A stretch of 64,000 bases of DNA, from assembly GCA_010909165.1 (NCBI GenBank), contig VJWM01000106.1:992001-1056000 (forward strand). Direction: 5' to 3'. The notes under the pieces are model-generated. The model worked only from the letters and a program-made list of their open reading frames with translations. It was not told where the DNA came from and ran no database searches. Shown here one piece after another: positions 28,298-40,143 of the stretch. The DNA comes from Anthoceros angustus (taxonomy: Eukaryota; Streptophyta; Anthocerotopsida; Anthocerotales; Anthocerotaceae). Position 1 is the stretch's first letter. Each line of letters begins with the position of its first letter. The position numbers were made by a program, and so were the translations under genes.

Positions 28298-29304
28298 TCA
28301 GAGCTCGGCACACATCGTTGCACTGGTGTGTTTCGTAGAAGAGCTTAAATCCTGATTCTCCCATGTTCGTCTGGGTGAAGCGTTGTAAATCTTGCTGTAG
28401 ATGGCCGGATCACTGAGCCAAAACTCGTCCTCCGACCCTGGGTTCTGCGCTCGCACACCCTGGAGGTCACCCACGATAAGGTGACCTTTAGACCTTTCAT
28501 ACGTCCAATGAGTGAACGCCTGCAAGGAATGAGCGTAATCGGACTTATCCACATATCCGCTATTGCAGGAATACTTCTTCCATGATCCTTCGAGAGGTTT
28601 CTCCATGTTGTAGAATTTGCACGGCTCCCCGATGCACCTTCCACTTGGAGGGTTGTGACCACGGAGAACGTCACCCGTCTTGCCCTGGCAGGTTCCTCGT
28701 CCTATCATTGAATTCGTCGGCCAATCGTGCACTCACTACTTGCACCTCCATTTGCGCTAGATACCGCGCCTTATCCAGGCGTGCAGGCCCCGGCACCTTG
28801 AAATTCTTCACCACCATCGGAAATGGTGTCCCTGACGAGTCATTCATTACCCGGGCATGAAAAGGCCACCTATTAGCCCTTCATTGCTGAATGGGTTTGG
28901 AGCAACCTGAAGAGCAATTGCTGCGATAGCTTCCAGTTCAAGATTCATGCGGGATTCCAGTCTGGCCAAAAGGTCATCCAAGGAATCGTAAACCTTGAAA
29001 CTGAATTGCTGCGCCTTGTGATAGGGAATCGTTTCCCAGTTCGGTTCCACTACTGGTTTCGGCGCCGCAGTGCCCATGTCGGGGCTTCACGTTGTTTCTT
29101 GGTGACTGGTTATGTCGTTCCCGGTAGGGCAGCCGCCTCCAATACCAGTCCTGTATTTGCAAATCCGGCCTCACTGTAGCTCCGCGATGCACAGCAGCTA
29201 GCTAGAACTTCCAGGAATCCGCCGTCGCCACAGTGGTACAGACGTCGATGTACAACCCGGTGGCGGAAATTGCGAACACTGAAGTCCGAGACAGTGAAGC
29301 GCAT
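28298..29304 (-). pseudogene. Alpha-kinase gene C (unit 1), no vWFA domain
   Basis: Minus strand: an N-terminal piece like that of fragment D leads directly to NWETIPYHKAQQFSFKVYDS and LELEAIAAIALQVAPNPFS, then MVVKNFKVPG, YLAQMEVQVVSARLADEFN, AFTHWTYERSKGHLIVGDLQGV, SDPAIYS, and in the last frame TNMGESGFKLFYETHQCNDVC. The vWFA domain is missing, and the Zn-ligand His of DPxIH is Tyr (DPAIYS). A frame change lies after IYSK. It is a diverged paralogue of B, not a copy error. Activity is doubtful because of the Tyr. It lies convergent to a GT92 fragment, the same layout as GT92/kinase A. Confidence 0.7.
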
Positions 29305-29365
29305 TCCTTTCCTCGCCTCATTTCTAAGCCGCGCCAGCGTTTCGTTACTCTTAAGCTTTAAGCCA

Positions 29366-29512
29366 CTGAGGCTTGAGCTTCTAATTACGCCCTTGAGCTT
29401 ACGCCAACTCCTGAGGCTGAGCTACGCTTGAGCGTATAATCACGCCCCTTGAGCTCACGCCGCCTACTGAGGCTGAGCTACTCTGCTACACTTGAGCTGA
29501 TAATTACGCCCC
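29366..29512 (+). repeat. Imperfect tandem repeat of gaggctgagcta...ttgagc...ataat.acgcc
   Basis: Two to three diverged copies of ~60-70 bases just upstream of kinase C. The same array is at 46,776-46,922. Confidence 0.6.
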
Positions 29513-29639
29513 GTTCTGCTTCGGACGTACCAGCGTTACGCATAAGAGGCAGGTGACGATGGGCCGGCCTATCCGTGTCAGGTCCACCCGCCAATCCACT
29601 AATGACGCCATCGACGCTGGGTAGCTCGGTATGGGCAGG

Positions 29640-29800
29640 GCCAGAAAATAGGTTGGGCAAAGTGTTTCTCTTCTGCCCAGACTTTGGTCCATCGGGCCGT
29701 GTGCAACGACGGGGTGTGCACATTCCTGGGAATGTGGTGTGCTAACTCGAATCATAGCAACTACGGCGTGTACACATAAGGAGCGACTCCGTCACAGCCT
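29640..29800 (+). pseudogene. Further GT92-locus fragment (unit 1)
   Basis: 29,641-29,700 resembles GT92 coding sequence at 19,984-20,035 (ctgcc.agactttggtcc.tcgg), and 29,713-29,790 resembles the GT92 downstream region at 21,019-21,085. It looks like a third decayed GT92 copy with an internal deletion, followed by the site where Copia-1 inserted. Confidence 0.6.
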
Positions 29801-29945
29801 GTCCATCAAAACTCCGCTAGCTATCCGTAAACCCACTCATGAACAAATCAGGGTTGGGGAGATGGGACGGCTGTTATCGTCTATGGCAAAATTTGAAAGC
29901 ATCCCATCCAGCAAAGCAAAACCTTCTAGAAACTCATATATCTTC

Positions 29946-29980
29946 TGTTAAAATGATAGCATTAGCCCTTAGGGCACGCT
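29946..29980 (+). repeat. Copia-1 5' LTR remnant
   Basis: Only the first ~35 bases (TGTTAAAATGATAGCATTAG start) remain. ~270 bases present in Copia-2, including the primer-binding site, are missing. Confidence 0.85.
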
Positions 29981-30490
29981 GAAGAGCAAGGCTACAAGCA
30001 GAACATTTAGAAAATATCAGATCACTTAGAGAGCAAAGGAATCTTAAAGAAGCAGGAGAAAACTTGTGGCATTACGGTTGGAACGTTACCTGCGGTGTCC
30101 TGCTGCTAATTGGGGAAGAAATTCTCTTAAGAGGTCACATTGACCTAACAGAGTACGATTGGTCTTATCTGCAAGTTGAATTTTTGTTTCACCAACCATG
30201 AAGAAACAGTTCACTACAACCCCGGCGTAATTGCCCCAATTTCCCATGAAACTCAAGCGACAAGTCACATCTTGCCTAGGAAACCTAAGCCGCCAACATG
30301 GCCTCTACCAACTTCCATCCGCAAAAGACATAGAAGACACCCACAATTCCGTAATTGAAAATTGAATGGACCAACCACATGCCCACATAAAATCTCCCCA
30401 ACGAACGTCTGAGTCCTTATTACTATGCAAATAGAAAATATCTACCCTACTCGAAACAGTTTTCGAGTCTAGAAACCAGACACACACAAG

Positions 30491-31384
30491 ATGTCAACCT
30501 CTCACCTCTCCTTGTCCAAGGAGGACAAGTTCGATGGCAGCAACACAATTTCCATACTGGAAATTGGGATGACCAACATCCTCAAAGAGCGCAAGCTGGG
30601 CTACGTCGGGGTAGGCAACCCCGCCCCCATACCTTTCCCAGCAGAACCCAAAGAAGACAAAGACGATCGGAGGACCACAACCAACAAGCTAAAATGTTCT
30701 CATGCAAAGCATGAAGCAAAACACCGTCCAAGAATTCGAGGGGCACACGGTAGCGGCTGACACCTGAAATCTATGACGCCCACGACATTATGCATACAAT
30801 ACACACCATCAAGAGCTACCTCGGCCTCCGCATGGCGAGGGTGACCATGTGGACCACCATGCAATGGTGTTTGAGCACAGCGGTGAAGTTCCGGGCCCTT
30901 GGCTTCAACATCCCGAGGAGCTCCTAGTAGCAGTGCTATCAACACTAGCGGAATCGTGGGTGGCCGTGCAAAGCTTACAGGGCATTCAACCTCTAACAAC
31001 AAGGTACTGCTATGCTTACGAGGAAGGCCGCGGGAAGGTCTTCGCTCACGCCGGAGAACCCTCCTCCAGCAGCGCCTTCTTCACAGAAAGAGGGAGGCAA
31101 CGAGGTCGCGGACGAGGCAATTTCCGGGGAACAAACCGCGGCACCCCTAGAGGACGGGGCTTCTTTCCCAGCCGTGGCAGAGGTACACACAACCCTTCAT
31201 GGAAGCCCGTCTGCGGCTACTGCAAAATCCCTGGACACACATACGAGGAATGCCGGAAAAGATTAGGCTCTTCTAACAACTACAGAAATCAACATTCGGA
31301 TGGCCTTAACCATGCAAATGACACTCCAAGGCTTTCTTTACTCACGTTAGCCATGAAACACCACCTCAAAGACACCTCCTCTTG
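30491..31384 (+). pseudogene. Copia-1 gag, first copy
   Basis: Starts MSTSHLSLSKEDKFDG, followed by the usual MTNILKERKL segment of copia gag. The C-terminal half is Arg/Gly-rich (RGRGRGNFRGTNRGTPRGRG) and carries one intact zinc knuckle, CGYCKIPGHTYEEC (CX2CX4HX4C), which binds RNA in packaging. At least two frame changes separate the N-terminal and knuckle parts. Confidence 0.8.
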
Positions 31385-31399
31385 ACTCTTGCAGCTTTT

Positions 31400-32241
31400 T
31401 TCAGCACAAGGAACAAGCACATGTACATAGATTGAGTCAGACATGACTCCCCACAAGGAATACTTCACAAGCCTCAACCCTACAAAGACAATCCAACTTT
31501 GTTAGCCTTGGTGACAACTCCAAACACCACATAATAGGGTCGGATCAGAGACCTAAGCGTCCAACCTAATTCAACCATGCAAATTTCGACGTCCTCTTAG
31601 TACCGGACTCACCAAAATCTCTTTTTGCGTAAGGTTGATCAGGATGCTACGTTTGTTTTGGAGATGGCCATTGCGTCATAGAAACCCCACAAGGCGATCC
31701 GACACAGGCGACCTTAAGAACGATGATTTGTACCACCTACGGGTTAGCCACCCTCTTCACTCTCTGGCACGAGACAAAATCGACCTTTCTCGCACGCCAC
31801 TTGGGCACATGAACGTCAGAATGCAGGATATGATTAAAACACAAGCTGCTCATGGTATTCCTCTTACCAATATCGAGGACTTCGGTATCTGCGACGCATG
31901 CTCCCTCGGCAAGAGTCACCGCTCAGCCTTCCCTAAGGCATCCTACACACGAGCTACCAAGCGGCTTCAGTTAGTGCATTCCGACCTATGCGGGCCTTTC
32001 AAACGATCCCTATTTGGATATACATATTTCATGCTGGTAATCGACGACTTCACTCGATTCACCGTTATATACATCCTCAAGAACAAGGCCCAAGCATTCC
32101 CATGCTTTAAAGAGTACAAGATATGGTCGGAGAAGCAACGGTGACACCTTACTGCCTCGGATCGAGCGGTGGTGAATCTTGCTCCACCCAATTTTCCACC
32201 TTCCGCAAGGAACACGACATTCATCGGATTACCACTCCACA
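31400..32241 (+). pseudogene. Copia-1 protease, pre-integrase and integrase start, first copy
   Basis: A protease relic (YIDS..SDMTPHKEYF) is followed by the pre-integrase block (LYHLRVSHP, LGHMNVRMQDMIKTQAAHGI, CDACSLGKSHR) and the integrase start (LVHSDLCGPFKRSLFGYTYF, then VIDDFTRFTVIYIL). The first catalytic Asp of integrase (HSDLCGP) is present. It ends at the tandem-duplication junction (cacctctc, 32,242-32,249). Confidence 0.8.
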
Positions 32242-33953
32242 CACCTCTCCTTGTCCAAGGAGGACAAGTTCGATAAAACACAATTTCCATACTGGAAATT
32301 CGGGATGACCAACATCCTCAAAGAGCGCAAGCTGGGCTACGTCGGGGTAGGCAACCCCCGCCCCCATACCTTTCCCAGCAGAACCCAAAGAAGACAAAGA
32401 AGGCGGGAGGACCACAACCAACAAGCTAAAATGTTCTCATGCAAAGCATGAAGCAAGGCACCGCCTCGAGGGACAGCCACGGTGACACTGACACCGCATG
32501 AAATCTATGACGCCCACGACATTATGCATACAATACACACCATCAAGAGCTACCTCGGCCTCCGCATGGCGAGAGGTGACCATGTGGACCACCATGCAAT
32601 GGTGTTTCGAGCTGACGGTGAAGTTCCAGGCCCTTGGCTTCAACATCCCCGAGGAGCTCCTAGCAGCAATTCTGCTATCAACACTACCGGAATCGTGGGT
32701 CAGCGTCGTGCAAAGCTTACAGGGCATTCAACCTCTAACAGTCAACAAGGTACTCAGTGCTATGCTTACAGAGGAAGGCCGCAGGAAGGTCTTCGCTCAC
32801 GCCGGAGAACCCTCCTCCAGCAGCGCCTTCTTCACAGGAAGAGGGAGGCAACGAGGTCGCGGACGAGGCAATTTCCGGGGAACAAACCGCGGCACCCCTA
32901 GAGGACGGGGCTCCTTTCCCAGCCGTGGCAGAGGTACATACAACCCTTCATGGAAGCCCGTCTGCATCGCAAAATCCCTAGACACACATCGAGGAATGCC
33001 GGAAAAGATTAGGCTCTTCTAACAACTACAAATCAACATTCGGATGGCCTTAACCATGCAAATGACACTCCAAGGCTTTCTTTACTCACGTTAGCCATGA
33101 AACACCACCTCTAGCACACCCTCGGCTCTTGTAGCTTCCTTTTCAGCACAAGGAACATGCAGTACATAGATTAGGACATGACTCCCCAAGGAATACTTCA
33201 CAGGCCTCAACCCTACAGCACAATCCAACTTTGTTAGCCTTGGTGACAACTCCAAACACCACATAATAGGGTCGGATCAGAGACCTAAGCGTCCAACCTA
33301 ATTCAACCCTGCAAATTTCGACGTCCTCTTAGTACCGGACTCACCAAAATCTCTTTTTCATCGTAAGGTTGATCAGCCGGTGGATGCTACGTTTGTTTTG
33401 GAGATGGCCATTGCGTCATAGAAACCCCACAAAATCGGTGCCAGCGACCTTAAGAACGATGATTTGTACCACCTACGGGTTAGCCACCCTCTTCACTCTC
33501 TGCGCATGCGGAGACAAAATCGACCTTTCTCGCATGGCTTGGGCACATGAACGTCAGAATGCAGGATATGATTAAAACACAAGCTGCTCATGGTATTCCT
33601 CTTACCAATATCGAGGACTTGATCTCTGCGCATGCTCCCTCGGCAAGAGTCACCGCCTTCCCTAAGGCATCCTACACACGAGCTGGCGGTTAGTGCATTC
33701 CGACCTATGCGGGCCTTTCAAACGATCCCTATTTGGATATACATATTTCATCGGTAATCGACTTCACTCGATTCACCGTTATATAAATCCTCAAGAACAA
33801 GGCCCAAGCATTCCCATGCTTTAAAGAGTACAAGATATGGTCGGAGAAGCAACGGTGACACCTTACTCGCCTCGGATCGGTGGTGGTGAATCGCTCCACC
33901 CAATTTTCCACCTTCCGCAAGGAACACGACATTCATCGGATTACCACTCCACA
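32242..33953 (+). pseudogene. Copia-1 gag to integrase, second (duplicated) copy
   Basis: A tandem copy of 30,503-32,241. It begins inside gag (LSLSKEDKFD) and runs again through the RGG/zinc-knuckle part (knuckle damaged), pre-integrase and integrase start. It differs from the first copy mainly by short indels. Confidence 0.85.
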
Positions 33954-36120
33954 CACCTCTCGGCAGAATGGGGTCGCGAGCGGATGAACCGAACTATACA
34001 AAATTGCTAGCCATGCTTATTCATGCACGCTCAAATCCCTCTGGCGAGGCGATGCGACATCTTTGTCTACATTGGTAATCGCACAATTACCTCATCCTCT
34101 CACAGGCACTCCATATGCTCACGGCAGACAGAAGCCGGATTTATCCTCCTTGCGGGTCTTGTGCTCCGTGTATGCTCATGTTCCCAAGGTTATCGTGACA
34201 AAACTCGACAACAAGGCACAAAAGCTTACATTTATCGGCTTCACCAACGGATCAAAGGATACAAGCTAATCCACCCTCAAACGCACAAGGTGACCCATTC
34301 TCGACGTCACATTTCTTGAGGATATGTCTGACCCCACATCCGGTGGGAGTTTCTTCACAATCTAGGCGATGATGGCGACAATGGCTCCATGGACTTCTCG
34401 CCGCCACTTTCCAAGACACCGCCAAACCCGCCCAGCCTCGGCCCTCCACTCGGCCCGTGCCACACCCCACGGCCCCTACGCACGGCCCCTTATCACGGCC
34501 CGCTCGGGACACACCACAACCCATCACATTGAGATTTCGACACGATCTTGGCCCCTCACTGCCTCAGCGCCCTCAAGCCCAGCGCCATGGCTCTCGGGCG
34601 AAGGCAGTGCCGCGAGATGCGGAGGACGATGACCTCCATTATAGCAGCCCTGCAGGTGCGCACCCGGGACACCCTCAATCCGACAATTTCGATCCAGGAG
34701 AGCTCGGCGAGCGCCACCGCAGATCAGGCACCCCACAACTGGCGCACGAGCACGGCACTCGGTCTTCCTCACCGGCATCCCCATGGCTGCAAACCCCGCG
34801 CTCTCAACAATCAGCGCCCTGATCACTTGCAGGTAGCCGGGACACCTCTCGGCAGAATGGGGTCGAGCGGATGAACCGAACTATACAAATTGCTAGCCAT
34901 GCTTATTCATGCACAGCTCAAATCCCTCTGGCGAGGCGATGCAAAGATGTCACATTGGTAATCGCACAATTACCTCATCCTCTCACAGGCACTCCATGCA
35001 TTGGAGGCAATAAGCGGATTTATCCTCCTTGCGGGTCTTGTGCTCCATGTATGCTCATGTTCCCAAGGTTATCGTGACAAAACTCGACAACAAGGCACAA
35101 AAGCTTACATTTATCGGCTTCACCAACGGATCAAAGGATACAAGCTAATCCACCCTCAAACGCACAAGGTGACCCATTCTCGACGTCACATTTCTTGAGG
35201 ATATACAGCCACATCCGGTGGGAGTTTCTTCACAATCAGACAAGCGATGGCGACAATGGTTCCATGGACTTCTCGCCGCCACTTTCCAAAGACAACCGCC
35301 AAACCCGCCCACCGCCTCCACTCGGCCCGTGCCACGCCGGCCCCTACGCACGGCCCCTTATCACAGCCCACAGACACACCACAACCCATCACATTCGGAG
35401 ATTTCGACACGATCTTGGCGCCTCACCTCACAAGCCCCAAGAGCGCCATGGCTCTGAGCGGCGGGGCTGTAGCAGTTCGCAGATCGCGGATCCGAGGACG
35501 ATGACCTCCATTATAGCAGTGCGCACCGGACACCCTCAATCCGACAATTTCAACACGAGAGCTCAAGAAGGCGAACGCCCGCCACAGATCGGGCACACCC
35601 CACAACTGGCGCACGAGCACGGCACTCGGTCTTCCTCACCAAGATCCCCATGGCTGCAAACCGGCGCTCAATCAGCGCGCCGATCACTGCGGCCCGGGAC
35701 CTCGACTTGGGACCGGATCGACCTCAGATGGCACACAAGCTATATGTGCCTCTCGAGGCATGGAGGCAGCCACGGTACTGACATGGTACTTATTCACAAC
35801 TCAACTCTCCTACACTTACAGATGCGGGCTCTTCTCCACACACGGCAGTTCAAGTCCTGGCTTTTCAACAAATTGCTCAACAAACATCTGGACATCATCC
35901 CGATTCCCCAGAGGCAAACCAACATATATACTTTGAGTTTTCTAATTATAATAATCCAGATATTCAATCAACAGATACTCAAGATGACAACAATATTTCT
36001 GATCCTCATTTTGAGAGCATACATGAGGTTATTCCACACCACTGATACCACCCAGCCTAGACGTAGGCAATCCCAGCTGTTCCGCAACGGTCGAGATACA
36101 CCGATATTCTCCTACTAATG
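33954..36120 (+). pseudogene. Copia-1 integrase C-terminal and linker region, duplicated
   Basis: 33,954-34,842 is repeated at 34,843-35,720. Both copies contain SRQNGVERMNRT-type wording (cggcagaatggggt.gagcggatgaaccga) of the integrase catalytic-Glu region, then the P/S/T-rich linker before RT. Confidence 0.75.
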
Positions 36121-36792
36121 GCAAGATCCTAAGAGCAATATAGCATATTGTCTTAATGCAGTAGACCAATTTGTCCACCGCTAGCTATCGAAGCAATAAC
36201 GCCACAAAGAACTGGAAGCAAGCAATCAGTCGAACTAGAATCCCTAGAAGCCAATAAAACTTGGACTCTAACTCTTCTACCTAAGGACAAAAAATTGGTA
36301 GGAAGTAAGTGGACCTTTAAAATTAAATTAAATGTCGATGTATAGAAAGATATAAAGCTAGACTAGCTAAGGGATATTCACAAAAATATGGTTTTGACTA
36401 TGACGAAACCTTTAGTCCTCGTTTCAAAATAACTTCACTTAGAATCCTCTTAGCTTTGGCATCTCATCACAACTATGAACTAATGCAACTTGATATTAAG
36501 GATGCTTTTCTATATGGCGACCTTGATCACATTATTTATATGGAGATTAGGAAGGATACATGTTCGTGATAAGAAGCATAATGCTTGCTTATTATTGAAA
36601 TCCTTATACGGACTTAAGCAAAGCGCCATGAAATGGTATCACAAGTTAGATGTCACCTTAAGGAGCTAGAGTTCACTAAGCTAAACTCGATAGCAACATT
36701 TATATCAAGAGACTAGGTAATGAATTCATTGTCTTAGGAGTATCGTAGATGACATAGTTCTTATGTCTAATACTAAGGCTATTTTAGAAAAT
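36121..36792 (+). pseudogene. Copia-1 reverse transcriptase, first partial copy
   Basis: Encodes in broken frames LPKDKKLVGSKWTFKIK, YSQKYGFDYDETFSP, LALASHHNYELMQLDIK, LLKSLYGLKQSAMKWYHKLD: the fingers and palm of a copia RT. The YVDD box is damaged by a base loss. It stops at the duplication junction ~36,793. Confidence 0.8.
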
Positions 36793-38090
36793 ACCGAACT
36801 ATACAAATTGCTAGCCATGCTTATTCATGCACGCTCAAATCCCTCTGGCGAGGCGATGCGGCGCATCTTTGTCTACATTGGTAATCGACAATTACCTCAT
36901 CCCTCTCACAGGCACTCCATATGCAACTTGGGCAGTAAGCCGGATTTATCCTCCTTGGTCTTGATTGCTCCATGTATGCTCATGTTCCCAAGGTTATCGT
37001 GACAAAACTCGACAACAAGGCACAAAAGCTTACATTTATCGGCTTCACCAACGGATCAAAGGATACAAGCTAATCCACCCTCAAACGCACAAGGTGACCC
37101 ATTCTCGACGTCACATTTCTTGAGGATATCACCCATGCCACATCCGGTGGGAGTTTCTTCACAATCAGAAATGATATGGCGACAATGGCTCCATGGACTT
37201 CTCGCCGCCACTTTCCAGTATGACCGGACCTCGGCCCTCCACTCGGCCCGTGCCACGCCGGCCCCTACGCACGGCCCCTTATCACGGCCCTCGGGACACA
37301 CCACAACCCATCACATTGAGATTTCGACACGATCTTGGCGCCTCACTGCCTCAAGCCCAGCGCCATGGCTCTCGGGCGAAGGGGCGGGGTGGCTCGCGAG
37401 ACCGCGATCCCGAGGCGATGACCTCCATTATAGCAGCCTGCAGTGCGCACAGGACACCCTCAATCCGACAATTTCGATCCAGGAGAGCTCGGCGACGCCG
37501 CCACAACAGATCGGGCACACCCCACAACTGGCGCACGAGCACGGCTCGGTCTTCCTCACCGGCATCCCCATGGCTGCAAACCCCGGCGCTCTCAACAATC
37601 AGCGCCCTGATCACTTGCAGTAGGCGGCCGGACACCTCTCGACTTGGGACCGGATCGACCTCAGATGGCACACAAGCTATGTATACCTACTCGAGGCATG
37701 GCGCCAGGACTCTGACATGGTACTTATTCACAACTCAACTCTCCTACACTTACGGATCTGCTCTTCTCCACACGGCTCAAGTCCGGCTTTTCAACAAATT
37801 GCTCAACAAACATTTGGACATCATCCGATTCCCCAAAGGCAAACCAAAATATATACTTTGAGTTTTCTAATTATAATAATCCGATATTCAATCAGATACT
37901 CAAGACGACAACAATATTTCGATCCTCATTTTGAGAGCATACATGAGGTTATTCCACATCAACTTGATACCAAGCTAGGCGGCGTGTCCAGCTTCGCAGT
38001 CGATACAGATATTCTCCTACTAATGGCAAGATCCTAAGAGCAATATAGCATATTGTCTTAATGCAGAGACCAATTTGTCCTAGCTATCGA
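36793..38090 (+). pseudogene. Copia-1 integrase/linker region, further copy
   Basis: A tandem copy of ~34,875-36,190. The junction joins RT wording (ttttagaaaat) to integrase wording (accgaactatac). Confidence 0.8.
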
Positions 38091-39590
38091 AGCAATAACC
38101 GCCCAGAGGAACAGAAGCAAGCAATCAGGTCAGAACTAGAATCCCTAGAAGCCAATAAAACTTGGACTCTAACTCTTCTACCTAAGGACAGAAAATTGGT
38201 AGGAAGTAAGTGAACATTTAAAATTAAATTAAATGCTAACGGTAGTATAGAAAGATATAAAGCTAGACTGGTAGCTAAGGGATATTCACAAAAATATGGT
38301 TTTGACTACGACGAAACCTTTAGTCCTGTTCTGAAAATATCTTCACTTAGAATCCTCTTAGCTTTGGCATCTCATCACAACTATGAACTAATGCAACTTG
38401 ATATTAAGACAGCTTTTCTATATGGCGACCTTGATCACATTATTTATATGGAGATTAGGAAGGATACATGTTCGTGATAAGAAGCATAATGCTTGCTTAT
38501 TATTGAAATCCTTATATGGACTTAAGCAAAGCGCCATGAAATGGTATCACAAGTTAGATGTCGTTAAGGAGCTAGAGTTCACTAAGCTAAACTCGAGATA
38601 GCAACATTTATATCAAGAGACTAGGTAATGAATTCATTGTCTTAGGAGTATCGTAGATGACATAGTTCTTATGTCTAATACTAAGGCTATTTTAGAAAAT
38701 AGATCTATGCTAGCTAAGCGTTTCTCTATGACAACTTGTAGAGAACTTTCTTCTGCTTAGGCATGTTCTAAGAGATAGAAACGCTAGAAGCATCCTTATT
38801 CACCAGTCCAAATACATCCAAGAGATTCTAACCAAGTTTAAGATGTTAGACGCTAAACCCATCTCTACACCCATGGAAATGAATCTTAAGCTTAGCAGGG
38901 AAGCGGACCAACAGGATGATACCTCCACTACTACTCCTCCTCCTTATTCCTCAGCGGTCGGGAGTCTTATGTATCTTATGGTTTGCACCAGACCAGATCT
39001 ATCCTATTCAGTGGGAGCCTTGTCACAATTCCTATCACACTCAAGCTCATTGAAGGCGGTTAAGAGGATACTCGGATACTTAAGAGCAACCCCGGACCTA
39101 GGGTGCTCTACCAATCACATATCAAACAAGGAGAGCCTTTACAACTAGAAGGTTTTAGCGACGCCGGCGGGCCGGCAACGTCGGCGATAGGAAGAGCACA
39201 AGCAGCTATGTATACCTACTCGAGGCACAACAAGCTGGAGCAGCAAGAGGCAATTGGTACTCACTCAACAGGCTGAGTATTGCTCTTTAACACATGCTTG
39301 TAAAGATGGACTTTGGCAACTTCTACAACTTTCGGAGTTAGGCGAAATGCAAAGGATCCCAGGCCTCTCTATTGCGATAACCAGAGTGCTATTGCACTCA
39401 CGTATAATCCAAAGTTCCACGCAGACGAAGCACATAGAGGTGCAATTTCACTTCATAAGGCAAGTAGTTGATGAAGGCAAGTTTATAGTTGTTTATTGCC
39501 CGACAGATGGCCGGGACGTGCTTACGAAGCACTCAGCTCGATCAAGCATCAAGAACACGTGAAGAATATGGGACTAAGAAGAGTCTCGGT
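38091..39590 (+). pseudogene. Copia-1 reverse transcriptase and RNase H
   Basis: The RT is repeated (KLVGSK, YSQKYGFDYDETFSPV, YGLKQSAMKWYHKLD), now followed by its C-terminal part (MLDAKPISTPMEMNLKLSRE, YLMVCTRPDLSYSVGALSQF) and RNase H (QQAEYCSLTHACKDGLWQLL, HSRIIQSSTQTKHIEVQFHF, FIVVYCPTD). Broken frames; the VDDIVLMSN box follows a frame change. Confidence 0.85.
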
Positions 39591-39654
39591 TACACACAAA
39601 GCTTAGCAAAGTTTGCACACATATATATATATATATAGCCTAAGGACTACATGC

Positions 39655-39855
39655 TAAGTGGGAGTGTTAAATGATAGCATTAGCCCTTAGGGCACGCTTC
39701 ATTATTTAAGTCATTAGAGCTCAAGCGCCACCTTGAATGGTCACCATTCAAACGGTTCTGACAACACCGCTTGGGCAATGGCCAAGCCTACATTCGAACA
39801 TTCTCTGTACTCTTATGCAATCTAATGTAAGATCCACACGCATCAGTTCTTCACA
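39655..39855 (+). repeat. Copia-1 polypurine tract and 3' LTR
   Basis: The purine-rich aagtgggag precedes the LTR, which runs from TGTTAAATGATAG (39,665) to TTCTTCACA (39,855), 191 bp, TG...CA termini. Target duplication TCTTC follows. Confidence 0.9.
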
Positions 39856-39894
39856 TCTTCTATGAATATCTTACGAAATCAATAGGATTGAAAA

Positions 39895-40135
39895 CGAGGA
39901 TTATATAAGCCCAAGCCCGCCTAGGTATAGATATAATGTGTAAAGTGTGTCCGTGGATGTTCTTAGGACCTAATATGGTTAGTGCATATAACCCATATCG
40001 TATTGAGAGTTATATTCTCTCTCAATAAAATCGCTCTTGTCTTTATCTAGTTGCATCCGTTGATGTGTATGAATATATGGTCCTTCCATCCCAGCGAGAC
40101 ATAAATAAAGTTGTTGTTGTTGTTGTTGTATCAAT
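39895..40135 (+). promoter_or_regulatory. LTR-like segment with TATA and poly(A) signal (unit 2)
   Basis: tatataag (39,902-39,909), aataaa (40,024-40,029) and a short GTT run (~40,112-40,128). The TATA/poly(A) order suggests an LTR of an older element, perhaps the one whose 3' coding relic lies at 41.66 kb. Recurs at 54,735-54,975. Confidence 0.4.
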
Positions 40136-40143
40136 ATGGGTGT

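Larger units (their letters stand above)
23310..29945. repeat. Amplified unit 1, part left of the Copia-1 insertion
   Basis: This stretch recurs almost base for base at ~40,755-47,355, and its left third again at ~55,590-57,325. It contains a 60-bp minisatellite, a copia 3' relic, alpha-kinase pieces D, B and C and GT92 fragments. The distance from unit 1 to unit 2 is ~17.4 kb and from unit 2 to unit 3 ~14.9 kb; the difference equals the shorter Copia-2. Its left edge begins at ~23,280-23,310, where similarity to the next unit starts. Confidence 0.85.
29946..39855 (+). mobile_element. Copia-1: Ty1/copia LTR retrotransposon with internal duplications
   Basis: 9.9 kb, flanked by the 5-bp target duplication TCTTC (29,941-29,945 and 39,856-39,860). 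Domain order gag, protease, integrase, RT, RNase H is that of Ty1/copia. It is longer than Copia-2 because it contains three tandem duplications, at 30,503/32,242, 33,954/34,843 and ~34,875/36,793. Most of the 5' LTR and the primer-binding site are deleted. Every domain is frame-broken by short indels, so it is not autonomous as sequenced. Confidence 0.9.

Noticed and set aside
34369-34874. Pro/Ser/His-rich frames in the copia linker
   Set aside because: They lie in the integrase-RT linker of Copia-1 and are shifted readings of it, not separate genes.
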